DNA of 59,801 bases from Clostridia bacterium (lineage in GTDB: Bacteria > Bacillota > Clostridia > TANB77 > CAG-508), in contig JAFQIK010000017.1 of the NCBI GenBank assembly GCA_017397545.1, forward strand, positions 1-59,801, in the 5' to 3' direction. Positions 1 through 7,111 of the stretch are shown here, in pieces (within the stretch, counting starts at the first letter, position 1; every line of letters begins with the position of its first letter). The notes beneath the pieces were generated by a model. The model had not been told where the DNA came from, searched no databases, and saw only the letters and a list, made by a program, of their open reading frames with translations. Made by a program: the position numbers and the translations under genes.

Positions 1-1
1 A

Positions 2-139
2 GTATATAAATATGCAAATGGAGAAGAGATAGTAGTAAATGATGGGAATACATTTATACAGATAATGCCAATAGATTCAGACATAACAATAGAACCATTA
101 CAAGAAGAAGTAAATAGCACAAACGTAAATGCACAATAA
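2..139 (+). CDS. C-terminal end of a DUF3048-like (YerB-type) protein, partial
   Basis: Only the last 45 codons are inside the window; the start lies upstream. The visible tail has the pattern NGEEIVVNDGNTFIQIMP, which resembles the C-terminal strand segment of DUF3048/YerB lipoproteins (a NG-E-I-x-L-N-x-G-K-T-x-I-x-I-V-P pattern). The last 20 residues are acidic and Asn/Thr-rich and look like a flexible tail. The gene ends in TAA at 137-139, followed at once by a strong intrinsic terminator, so it is the last gene of its operon. The function of DUF3048 proteins is not established. The family call rests on a short segment and is tentative. Confidence 0.45.
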   Translation, partial: VYKYANGEEIVVNDGNTFIQIMPIDSDITIEPLQEEVNSTNVNAQ

Positions 140-140
140 A

Positions 141-166
141 AAATTAGGGGCAACCCTAATTTTTTT
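141..166 (+). terminator. Intrinsic terminator after the DUF3048-like gene
   Basis: A 9-bp perfect stem (AAATTAGGG / CCCTAATTT) with a GCAA loop is followed by a run of seven T. The left arm is preceded by A residues, so it could also work on the other strand. Confidence 0.85.
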
Positions 167-204
167 GGCATAATTTTGATTGGAACGAAAAATTGTAATT
201 TGGC

Positions 205-297
205 GGTGTGATGTGGGATGTGTGAGGTGTGCTTTTAGGGAAAACTTCGTAGGCTTTACTTTAATATCACACTTCCCACCTCGCACTTCACACTTCC
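205..297. repeat. Heptanucleotide-repeat hairpin, copy 1
   Basis: The left arm is built from four degenerate heptamers of the type GGTGTGA / TGTGGGA / TGTGTGA / GGTGTGC. The right arm is their complement (TCACACT, TCCCACC, TCGCACT, TCACACT). About 38 bases lie between the arms, including CTTCGTAGGCTTTA, which recurs in other copies. Four more copies occur in the window (33078, 49238, 50098, 57243). The 338-base gap between 139 and 478 holds this hairpin, the terminator before it, and AT-rich sequence with the era -10 region; no gene is seen there. Confidence 0.85.
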
Positions 298-454
298 ATA
301 CAAATTACAATTTATCTCAGGATACATACTATTTTTACAAATTTACTTTTTTTATCAAAAAAAATATGATAAAATTACTTTGTCAAGTAAAAATGGTAAA
401 TAAAAAATAATAAAATATTTACAGAGTTTTACAAAAAAATTAAATATTTTTGGA

Positions 455-460
455 TATAAT
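455..460 (+). promoter_or_regulatory. Probable -10 box of the era promoter
   Basis: A perfect TATAAT lies 17 bases before the era start. The best -35-like hexamer (TTTACA, 428-433) is 21 bases upstream of it, which is too far for a normal sigma-A promoter, so only the -10 box is claimed. Confidence 0.4.
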
Positions 461-477
461 AATAAAGCGAGGTAAAA

Positions 478-1380
478 ATGGAAAATTTCAAATCAGGATT
501 TGTATCAATAATAGGAAGAACAAATGTTGGAAAATCAACACTAATTAATAACTTAGTAGGAGAAAAAGTTGCTGCAACAGTTGATAAATGCCAAACAACA
601 AGAACTGCAATTAGAGCAATTGTAAACAAAGAAAATTCGCAAATAATTTTTATAGATACTCCAGGAATACATAAACCAAAAACAAAACTTGGAGAAATTA
701 TGAACGAAACTGCATGGGGAACTATTCCAGATTCTGATATAACACTTTTTATTGTTGAAGCAACATCAAACACAATAGGAAAAGGTGATAAATTAATATT
801 AGAAAAAATAAAAGAAAAAAATAAGAAAACAATATTAATAATAAATAAAATAGATTTAATAGAAAAAGAAAAACTATTAAATTTAATAAAATTGTATAAT
901 GAAGAATATAAATTTGAAGCAACAATTCCAATATCAGCATCAAAAGGAGATAATGTAGAACAAATATTAGAAGAAATAGAAAAACACCTTCCATATGGTC
1001 CAGCATATTATGATATAGAGGAATATACAGATCAAACCGCAAGACAACTAGTAGAAGAAACAATAAGAGAAAAAGCTTTAAAACTGTTAGATGAAGAAGT
1101 TCCTCATGGTATATTGGTAGAAGTAGAAAAAATGAATCTAAGAGAAACTACAAAAGGAGAAGAAATTTATGATATAGAAGCAGTAATATATGTGCTAAGG
1201 AATTCTCATAAAGGTATTGTAATAGGGAAAAGTGGAAGTATGCTAAAAAGAATTGGAACATATGCAAGACAAGACATAGAAAGAATGTTTGAGACGAAAG
1301 CTAATTTAAAAATATGGGTAAAAGTAAAAGAAAACTGGCAAGAGAACAACAGCATATTAAAAAGATTTAAAACAGAATAA
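478..1380 (+). CDS. era: GTPase Era
   Basis: Era is a GTPase that binds 16S rRNA and helps mature the 30S subunit. The P-loop is at residues 13-21 (GRTNVGKST), the G3 motif DTPG at 60-63, G4 NKID at 123-126 and the G5 SAS near 151. A C-terminal KH RNA-binding domain carries GKSG at 248-251. The length of 300 aa is typical. GCGAGG precedes ATG 478 at a normal distance. It begins the era-yqzL-recO group, a standard Firmicutes order. The gene is intact and has no in-frame CGG codon. Confidence 0.97.
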   Translation: MENFKSGFVSIIGRTNVGKSTLINNLVGEKVAATVDKCQTTRTAIRAIVNKENSQIIFIDTPGIHKPKTKLGEIMNETAWGTIPDSDITLFIVEATSNTIGKGDKLILEKIKEKNKKTILIINKIDLIEKEKLLNLIKLYNEEYKFEATIPISASKGDNVEQILEEIEKHLPYGPAYYDIEEYTDQTARQLVEETIREKALKLLDEEVPHGILVEVEKMNLRETTKGEEIYDIEAVIYVLRNSHKGIVIGKSGSMLKRIGTYARQDIERMFETKANLKIWVKVKENWQENNSILKRFKTE

Positions 1381-1475
1381 AAATGAATAAAAATTACAAA
1401 ATTACAAAAGATAAAATTAAAGGTGTAAATAAATAAAAACAATTTATGTGCACATATGTTAAGGAGATGAGACGT

Positions 1476-1643
1476 ATGATAAAAGAGCTGGCATGGAATA
1501 CCTTTAAGAATACAGGAAATATAAACACATTTTTAGAACTAAAACAAGTAACAGATATTGAAGAAAATATAAAGGCGGAAAACTATGAAATTACTAAAAG
1601 TAAAGGGAATAATAATAGCGGAGAAAATAGTATCAGATTTTGA
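1476..1643 (+). CDS. yqzL: YqzL family small protein
   Basis: This small protein of 55 aa begins MIKELAWNTFKNTGNINTFL, matching the short YqzL family (W-N-x-F-x-x-T-G-N-I-x-T/A-Y/F-L), which sits between era and recO in Bacillus as well. ATG 1476 is chosen over the upstream in-frame ATG 1446 because AAGGAGA lies at 1461-1467, just before it. The C-terminal third overlaps the start of recO (1585) in another frame, so the two are probably translationally coupled. No biochemical role is known to me. The tail after about residue 35 is longer than in Bacillus and may be unconstrained. Confidence 0.7.
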   Translation: MIKELAWNTFKNTGNINTFLELKQVTDIEENIKAENYEITKSKGNNNSGENSIRF

Positions 1644-2302
1644 TAAAATAGTTACAATATTAACACCAAATTTGCGGAAAAATTGAGGCAGCAGCTAAAG
1701 GATCAAGAAGACCTAAAAGTCTTCTTATGGCTGCTACTCAATTTTTGTGTTTTGGAGAATATATGCTTTATAAAAGTGGAAATTCATATAGCATAAATTC
1801 CTGCGAAACAATAGAAGTTTTCTATGATATAAGAACAGATTTAGATAAATTAAAATATGCTGCACATATTACCAAGATAATAAATGATATAACAACAGAA
1901 AATCAAAATACATATAAAGTTTTGCAATTATATTTAAACACCTTATATATGATATCCGAAACAGATAAAGATTTAAGTTTAATAAATTCGATCTTTACAT
2001 TAAGACTTTTATCAATAATAGGATTTAGACCAATAATAGATGAATGTAGAAATTGCAAAAGCAAAGATGAGTTAAAATATTTTAGTTTTAAAGATAGCGG
2101 ATTAAAATGTAAAACATGTGGAGTGCAAGACAAAGGCGCAATAGAAATTAACGTTACAACAAAAGATGCAATAAAATATATAATACTTGCAGATTCAAAA
2201 AAAATATTTTCATTTGAAGTACCTAAAGATTCGGTAAAGGAATTAGAAATAATATCCAAAATATATTTAGAAGATAAATTAGAAAGAGAATACAAATTAT
2301 AA
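1585..2302 (+). CDS. recO: DNA repair protein RecO, read through a +1 shift at C1675
   Basis: RecO loads RecA on SSB-coated ssDNA during recombinational repair. The coding region is in two frames. From ATG 1585, 30 codons end in TTG, then an in-frame CGG (1675-1677) is followed two codons later by TGA. Skipping C1675 gives G-K-I-E-A-A-A-K-G-S-R-R-P-K-S, the classic RecO pattern (G-K-I-x-A-x-A-K-G-A-R-R-P), and continues to 2302. The joined product is 238 aa, the normal RecO length, with the N-terminal OB fold and the C-terminal zinc-finger cysteines (C-R-N-C and C-K-T-C). It overlaps yqzL by 59 bases. It is one of nine CGG shift sites in the window; a simple pseudogene is unlikely given the otherwise intact sequence. 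Confidence 0.9.
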
Positions 2303-2337
2303 TTTACAAAAATAATTATCTATAAATAAATTTCCCC

Positions 2338-2366
2338 TTGCAAAATTAAAAATGTTAAGCTATAAT
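2338..2366 (+). promoter_or_regulatory. Sigma-A type promoter of hpf
   Basis: TTGCAA (2338-2343), a 17-base spacer and TATAAT (2361-2366). The start codon of hpf is 32 bases downstream. Confidence 0.8.
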
Positions 2367-2397
2367 GAAAAAAACAAAAAGAAAGGAAGAGATTAAT

Positions 2398-2931
2398 ATG
2401 GTAAATATAAAAATAACAGGAAAAGAGGTTGTAGCAACAGAAGCTATAAAAGACTATGTAGAGAAAAAAATGGATAGAATAGAAAGATATTTTGATGGAG
2501 ATGTTGAAGTTGCAGTTACAATAAGAACAGAAAGAGAAGAACAAATTGCAGAAATGAGTGTAAAAGTAAAACAAGATACATATAGAGCAGTAACATCACA
2601 TAAAGATATGTATGCATCAATAGATAAAGATATAGATATTTTAGAAGGACAAATCAGAAAAGTAAAAACAAGAAAAGACAAAGCAAACAAAGAAGAATCT
2701 ATAAAATTATTAGAAGTAAATGGATCAGAAGAATCTGTAATAGAAGACGAAATAATAAAAACAATTTATTATGATATAAAACCAATGACACCAGAAGATG
2801 CAAAATTAAAATTACAAGAAAAACCACAAGATAGATTTATAACATTTATAAATCAAGAAACAAATAAAGTAAATGTATTATTTAAATTAAAAGATAACAA
2901 AAATTTTGGATTATTAGAACCAGAAGCATAA
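2398..2931 (+). CDS. hpf: Ribosome hibernation promoting factor, long form
   Basis: Long-form HPF binds 30S subunits and dimerises ribosomes into 100S particles in stationary phase. The N-terminal S30AE domain (about residues 1-100, starting VNIKITGKEVVATEAIKDYVEKK with interruption-free beta-alpha pattern) is joined by a charged linker to the C-terminal dimerisation domain (about 120-177, with the motif KPMTPEDAKLKLQ and FITFINQETNKVNVLFK). The length is 177 aa from ATG 2398, which has GAAAGGAAGAG before it; the upstream in-frame ATG 2365 lies within the -10 region and is rejected. The gene has its own strong promoter and a strong terminator, so it is monocistronic. Confidence 0.93.
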   Translation: MVNIKITGKEVVATEAIKDYVEKKMDRIERYFDGDVEVAVTIRTEREEQIAEMSVKVKQDTYRAVTSHKDMYASIDKDIDILEGQIRKVKTRKDKANKEESIKLLEVNGSEESVIEDEIIKTIYYDIKPMTPEDAKLKLQEKPQDRFITFINQETNKVNVLFKLKDNKNFGLLEPEA

Positions 2932-2942
2932 TTAAATACAAT

Positions 2943-2979
2943 AAAAAATCAATCGCAAATATTAAGCGATTGATTTTTT
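2943..2979. terminator. Bidirectional terminator between hpf and the SASP gene
   Basis: A 12-bp stem (AAAATCAATCGC / GCGATTGATTTT) is flanked by A residues on the left and T residues on the right. It serves the two convergent genes hpf (+) and the SASP gene (-). Confidence 0.85.
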
Positions 2980-2990
2980 GTTAAATAAAC

Positions 2991-3191
2991 CTATTTCATG
3001 TTGTTTTCAGCTTGTTGAATCATTTTTTTAACCATGTTACCACCTATTCTACCAGCATCTCTAGATGATAAATCACCATTATAACCATTTTTTAAATTAA
3101 CTCCAACTTCAGAAGCTACTTCATATTTGAATTTATTTAAAGCTTCTTTAGCTTCAGGAACTAATGTTCTGTTTGAATTTGAATTTGCCAT
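2991..3191 (-). CDS. Alpha/beta-type small acid-soluble spore protein
   Basis: SASPs of this family coat and protect spore DNA and are degraded by GPR protease at germination. The 66-aa protein has the family landmarks: LVPEAKEALNKFKYEVASE (containing the GPR cleavage context E-V/I-A) and the C-terminal block LSSRDAGRIGGNMVKKMI. Length and composition are typical. The start has an AGGAGGTG ribosome site (on the minus strand, complement of about 3192-3205). In spore formers such genes are driven by sigma-G; I could not identify a convincing sigma-G promoter upstream. Confidence 0.95.
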   Translation of the reverse strand: MANSNSNRTLVPEAKEALNKFKYEVASEVGVNLKNGYNGDLSSRDAGRIGGNMVKKMIQQAENNMK

Positions 3192-3358
3192 TTGTTTTCA
3201 CCTCCTAGGATATGAATTAAATCATTTAAAAAAAGCATGTTTGCTTTCAATAGTTATGATGCTCATATAATTTTTTTTTAAACTAGAAATTTTTGTTAAA
3301 AATTTAAAAAATGTTTTAATAAAATTGTAATTTTTGTGATTGAATTAATTGCAAACGT

Positions 3359-3434
3359 TGTAGGGGCAGACGCCTCTGTCTGCCCGCAATTTTATGCGAT
3401 TTTTTTCGGGCGGACACGGGGTTCCGCCCCTACA
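3359..3434. repeat. Two facing copies of the palindromic TGTAGGGG unit
   Basis: A + oriented copy (3359-3387; GGGGCAGACG and CGTCTG-type arms) and a - oriented copy (3407-3434) face each other. The left copy is preceded by AATTGCAAACGT, which recurs before other copies, and the right by ACAAATTACAATTTATC, also a recurring flank. The 347-base gap between the SASP and HAD genes holds these repeats and the two divergent gene starts; no further gene is seen. Confidence 0.85.
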
Positions 3435-3485
3435 GATTTTAAAATAAATTATTCACACAAATTACAATTTATCTAATTAAAACTC

Positions 3486-3513
3486 TTGAAAAAAATAACA
3501 GAAGGTATATAAT
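3486..3513 (+). promoter_or_regulatory. Promoter of the HAD hydrolase gene
   Basis: TTGAAA (3486-3491), a 16-base spacer and TATAAT (3508-3513), 25 bases before the chosen start. Confidence 0.65.
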
Positions 3514-3538
3514 TAATAGAAAAATGAAGGAGAACAAA

Positions 3539-4411
3539 ATGTATAAATTAATAGCAATTGATCTAGATGGAACACTTTTAAATTCATACGGAGAAGTAAG
3601 CGAAGTAAATAAACAAGCAATAAATATGGCTATTAAAAAAAATATTGAAGTTGTGTTAACATCTGGAAGAATGCCAAAAGCTATTTTACCAATTGCAAAC
3701 GAAATAAATGCAAATAATTATATAATATCTGCAAATGGAGCATCAATATATGATGTGAAAAATGATGAAATAATATACAATAATTATATCAGTAAAGAAA
3801 AAACATTAGAAATTATAGATATATGCGAAAAAAATAATATGTTTTATAGTTTATATACAAATAATGTTATACTTACAAAATCATTAAATTATAATATACT
3901 TTATTACAATAGTGAAAATAAAAATAAATCTGAAGATAAAAAAATTAAAATTAATATAATAAGTGATATGCATAAATATGTACAAGAATATAAAAACGAT
4001 GATTTTTTAAAATTTACAATATGTGATAGTAGTGAAATTGTTTTTAGAAGTGTTATAAATAAACTTAAAAGTATAAAAAACATAGATGTTTTAGAAGTTT
4101 CTCATATGTCTAAAAAAATTATAAACTATGGAAGCCAGGAACATGAAGTGTCATATTTCTATACAGAAATAACAAATCAAAATGTAAATAAATGGACAGC
4201 TCTTCAAGAATTAATTAAAAAACTAGGAATACAAAAAGAAGAAGTAATTGCAATAGGAGATAATATTAATGATGAAGATATGATAAGTAATGCAGGAATA
4301 GGAATTGCAACAGGAAATAGTTCGCCAAAAATACAAAAAATAGCAGATGAAATAGTCTCAAGTAATAACGAAGATGGAGTCGCTGAAGGTGTAAACAAAC
4401 ATATAAAATAG
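3539..4411 (+). CDS. Cof-type HAD-IIB family phosphatase
   Basis: The protein is a haloacid-dehalogenase phosphatase of the Cof/YidA group, cytosolic, whose members dephosphorylate sugar phosphates, nucleotides or flavin precursors; the substrate here is unknown. Motif I is DLDGTLL near residue 8 (nucleophile D, acid/base D two later), motif II is LTSGR around 42, the motif III lysine lies near KLGIQKEE, and motif IV is GDNINDEDM. ATG 3539 follows AAGGAG at the right distance, so the in-frame ATG 3524, which lies before that ribosome site, is rejected. The length of 290 aa is normal. The gene stands alone between its own promoter and terminator. Confidence 0.88.
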   Translation: MYKLIAIDLDGTLLNSYGEVSEVNKQAINMAIKKNIEVVLTSGRMPKAILPIANEINANNYIISANGASIYDVKNDEIIYNNYISKEKTLEIIDICEKNNMFYSLYTNNVILTKSLNYNILYYNSENKNKSEDKKIKINIISDMHKYVQEYKNDDFLKFTICDSSEIVFRSVINKLKSIKNIDVLEVSHMSKKIINYGSQEHEVSYFYTEITNQNVNKWTALQELIKKLGIQKEEVIAIGDNINDEDMISNAGIGIATGNSSPKIQKIADEIVSSNNEDGVAEGVNKHIK

Positions 4412-4453
4412 AAATATTACAATTGCGTTACAAAAATATTAATTTTAAATTAC

Positions 4454-4488
4454 AATCACCTTAAATGTTGTTTTTAAGGTGATTTTGT
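4454..4488 (+). terminator. Terminator after the HAD hydrolase
   Basis: A 12-bp stem (AATCACCTTAAA / TTTAAGGTGATT) with a short loop, followed by TTGTT. Confidence 0.7.
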
Positions 4489-4530
4489 TATAAAATAAAA
4501 TAAAATACTAGGTATTAGGAGGAATAAATT

Positions 4531-5478
4531 ATGGCGTCAAATCCAATGCAAAAAAAAGCAAGAAATTCATTTTTATTAGGTATGGTAATTACACTTGTAA
4601 TATGTGCACTTATAGGAGGTTTGTTTTATATATTAACAGCAAAACAAAATCAGAAAAAAGAGGAAGAAGAAGGAGTGCTTACATATGTATATAAATTAAA
4701 AACTAATGTGATGTCAGGTGCTACAATAACAGCAAACAATGTAGAAGAAGTATTAGTTACAACAAAAGCTGTTCCAGCAGGAGCCTATGCATCAAGAAAA
4801 GAAACAAAAAATGAAAAAGGAAAAACAGAGTGGAAAAAGCAAGCTTTTACTGGGGTAGGTAAAAAAGCAAGAGTAAACTTAAATGCAGGTACTATTTTAA
4901 CTGAATCATTATTATATACAGGAGAAGATATAACATCAGATTTAAGATATGTAGAATATAATATGTTAAGCTTATCTACAACTGTAGATGTAGGTTCATA
5001 TATAGATATAAGATTGGCACTTCCAAATGGATTAGATTTAATAGTTGTTTCTGAAAAAGAAGTAAAATCAATAATTGGAAATACAATAGGACTGGAACTT
5101 ACAGAAGACGAAATATTAATGATGGAAAGTGCTATTGTAGAAGCATATGTAATGACAGCTTCTAAATTATATGCAATAGAGTATGTTTCTCCTGGAACAC
5201 AAGTTTCAGCTGCTACAGGCGAGGTTGGAACATTAGTAACATATACACCGACACAAGCAGTCCAAGACCTTATAAAAGCAAGTGGAAACAATATTCAAGA
5301 AGTTGCAAAAAATGCGTTATTGCAAAGGTTTAATCAAAATGTAAGAGATAATGTAGCCAGTGATGTAAATAGATATAGTGATGAAAAATTAGAGAATATA
5401 GAAGAAAAACTACAAGTAGAAATTGAAAATGCAAAAGCAGCAAGAGAAGCATATTTATCAGGGCTAACAAGTTATTAA
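4531..5478 (+). CDS. cpaB: CpaB/RcpC-like Flp pilus assembly protein with SAF domain
   Basis: CpaB proteins are envelope components of Tad/Flp pilus systems. A single N-terminal membrane segment (about residues 12-35) is followed by an extracellular part with a SAF-like domain: the YVYKLKTNVMSGATITANNVE segment, a VPAGAYAS loop and L-N-A-G-T-I-L-T, then a second domain with YVEYNMLSLSTTVDVGSYIDIRL. The C terminus (about 270-315) is a predicted coiled coil. A GGAGGA ribosome site precedes ATG 4531. It is the first gene of the Tad locus, and gene order (cpaB, cpaE-like, tadA, tadB/C) supports the call. Sequence similarity to Gram-negative CpaB is modest, as usual for Clostridia. Confidence 0.78.
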   Translation: MASNPMQKKARNSFLLGMVITLVICALIGGLFYILTAKQNQKKEEEEGVLTYVYKLKTNVMSGATITANNVEEVLVTTKAVPAGAYASRKETKNEKGKTEWKKQAFTGVGKKARVNLNAGTILTESLLYTGEDITSDLRYVEYNMLSLSTTVDVGSYIDIRLALPNGLDLIVVSEKEVKSIIGNTIGLELTEDEILMMESAIVEAYVMTASKLYAIEYVSPGTQVSAATGEVGTLVTYTPTQAVQDLIKASGNNIQEVAKNALLQRFNQNVRDNVASDVNRYSDEKLENIEEKLQVEIENAKAAREAYLSGLTSY

Positions 5479-5500
5479 TAAATAAAAACATTAAAAAAAC

Positions 5501-5526
5501 TGTAGGGGCGGAATTTATTTCCGCCT
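5501..5526 (+). repeat. Palindromic TGTAGGGG unit between cpaB and the first CpaE-like gene
   Basis: Single copy with arms GGGGCGGAA / TTTCCGCC, located inside the Tad operon. Confidence 0.8.
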
Positions 5527-5572
5527 GAAAGATAAAATATTTACAACCAAAAGAAAACAGGAGGCAATAAAA

Positions 5573-6250
5573 TTGAAAAAAATAGGTTTTATAGGAGCGT
5601 TTGAAAAAACAGATTTAATTATATATACTGCAAGAATATTAACAGAAGTAGGAAAAAGAGTATTAATGATAGATACAACTGTTTTACAAAAAGCAAGATA
5701 TATAATACCTTGTATTGCTCCAACAAAATTCTATGTTACAGAATACGAAGGAATAGATGTAGCTGTAGGATTTGAAGATATAGAATCATTAAATCAATAT
5801 ATGGGAGATATAGAAAACGATTATGATATTGTATTAATTGATGTGGATTCATACGAAAAATTTGATGCATTTGAAATTGCAAATTCTGAAAGATTATATT
5901 TTGTTACAGCATTTGACAGTTTTTCATTAAAAAAAGGAATTGAAGTAATAGGGACAATGAGACAAAAATTAAGAATGACAAAAATATTATTTGAAAGAGA
6001 AATAATAGAAGAAAATGACGAATATTTAAATTTATTATCTTTAACATATCCAATACAATGGAATGAGGAAAAAATATATTTTCCATACGACCAAGGAGAT
6101 TTAAGCGCAATAATAGAAAACCAAAGAGTAACAAAAATTAAATTAAAAAACTTAAGCGAAGAATATAGAGATGCTCTATTTATACTTACACAACAAATAG
6201 TACCAGAAGTAAAAAATGGAGAAATAAAAAGAGCATTTAAAAATATTTAA
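5573..6250 (+). CDS. CpaE-like protein of the ParA/MinD fold lacking a Walker A motif
   Basis: The protein of 225 aa has the alternating strand-helix layout of MinD/ParA ATPases (MKKIGFIGAFEKTDL at the N terminus; DYDIVLIDVDSYEKFD as a Walker B-like strand near residue 84; FVTAFDSFSLKKGIEVI later). The P-loop position reads GAFEKTD and lacks the GK[ST] needed to hold phosphate, so ATP hydrolysis is doubtful. Start TTG 5573 is chosen because GGAGGC lies just upstream and no ATG fits. It is next to a second, P-loop-bearing paralogue (6262), so the pair may form a heterodimer that positions the pilus machine. The role is inferred from context. Confidence 0.6.
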   Translation: MKKIGFIGAFEKTDLIIYTARILTEVGKRVLMIDTTVLQKARYIIPCIAPTKFYVTEYEGIDVAVGFEDIESLNQYMGDIENDYDIVLIDVDSYEKFDAFEIANSERLYFVTAFDSFSLKKGIEVIGTMRQKLRMTKILFEREIIEENDEYLNLLSLTYPIQWNEEKIYFPYDQGDLSAIIENQRVTKIKLKNLSEEYRDALFILTQQIVPEVKNGEIKRAFKNI

Positions 6251-6261
6251 GGAGAAAGCAA

Positions 6262-7092
6262 ATGGCAATTGTATCATTTTGGAGTAACGGAAGAGAGGAA
6301 ACAGGGAAAAGCTCTGCAATAGTAGCATTATCTACACTTTTAGGAGTTAATCACAATTATAAAATATTAGTTTTGGATACTAAATATAATGATAATTTTT
6401 ATCAGGATTGTTTTTGGAAAGAAGACAAAACAATAAAGATGATAAACAGTAATAATGCAAAAACAGATATAGGTCATGGAATAAGTGGATTATCTAAAGC
6501 AATATTAAGTAATAAAACTTCACCAGAAATAGTAACCAACTATACAAAAATAGTTTTTAAAGATAGATTAGAACTATTAATGGATACTAATGTAGAGCCA
6601 GAAGAATATGAAAGACATAAAACCATTTTTACTGACATTGTAAAAATGGCGAATAAATATTATGATTTAGTATTTATAGATATAGATAGTTCATTAGATA
6701 ACAAACTTACAGATTCGTTATTAGAGATTTCAAACCTTGTTGTAGTATGTTTGCCGCAGAAACTAAGAAAAATAAATGAGTACTTACAATTAAAAGAAGA
6801 AAATCTTGTTTTAAGAAGTAAGCCTATTTTACCGCTTATAGGAAGATACGATAAACATTCAAAATATAATGCCAAAAACGTATCAAGATATATTAAAGAA
6901 AAAAGAGGAATATGTACAATACCATATAATACTTTATTTTTTGAAGCATGCAATGAAGCAACTGTAGCAGACTTTTTTATAAAATTTAGAAAAATAAATT
7001 CTAAAGACAGAAATGCAATGTTTATAGCTGATGTAAGACAAACAGCAGAAAAAATAATTTCACGTTTGCAAGAATTACAAATGAGAATGTAA
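6262..7092 (+). CDS. cpaE: CpaE/ParA-like ATPase of the Tad locus
   Basis: A deviant Walker A motif sits near the N terminus (NGREETGKSS, residues about 9-18), followed by ILVLDTKYND (switch region) and DLVFIDIDSSLDNKL (Walker B). This is the layout of CpaE/MinD-like ATPases that localise Tad pilus machinery at the membrane. The length is 276 aa. It starts 11 bases after the stop of the previous gene with GGAGAAAG as ribosome site, so the two are co-transcribed and probably co-translated. No separate receiver domain is present, unlike many proteobacterial CpaE proteins. Confidence 0.75.
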   Translation: MAIVSFWSNGREETGKSSAIVALSTLLGVNHNYKILVLDTKYNDNFYQDCFWKEDKTIKMINSNNAKTDIGHGISGLSKAILSNKTSPEIVTNYTKIVFKDRLELLMDTNVEPEEYERHKTIFTDIVKMANKYYDLVFIDIDSSLDNKLTDSLLEISNLVVVCLPQKLRKINEYLQLKEENLVLRSKPILPLIGRYDKHSKYNAKNVSRYIKEKRGICTIPYNTLFFEACNEATVADFFIKFRKINSKDRNAMFIADVRQTAEKIISRLQELQMRM

Positions 7093-7111
7093 GAGAGGAG
7101 TTCGGAAACGT

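Noticed and set aside
98-410. Short reading frames over 98-410 on both strands
   Set aside because: They are produced by the heptamer hairpin and have no ribosome site or coding composition.
3212-3300. A sigma-G promoter for the SASP gene
   Set aside because: GCATG and CATATC-like boxes exist on the minus strand but about 21 bases apart, beyond the usual 17-18.
4485-4515. A sigma-A promoter directly before cpaB
   Set aside because: TTGTTA is present but no -10 box lies at an acceptable distance.
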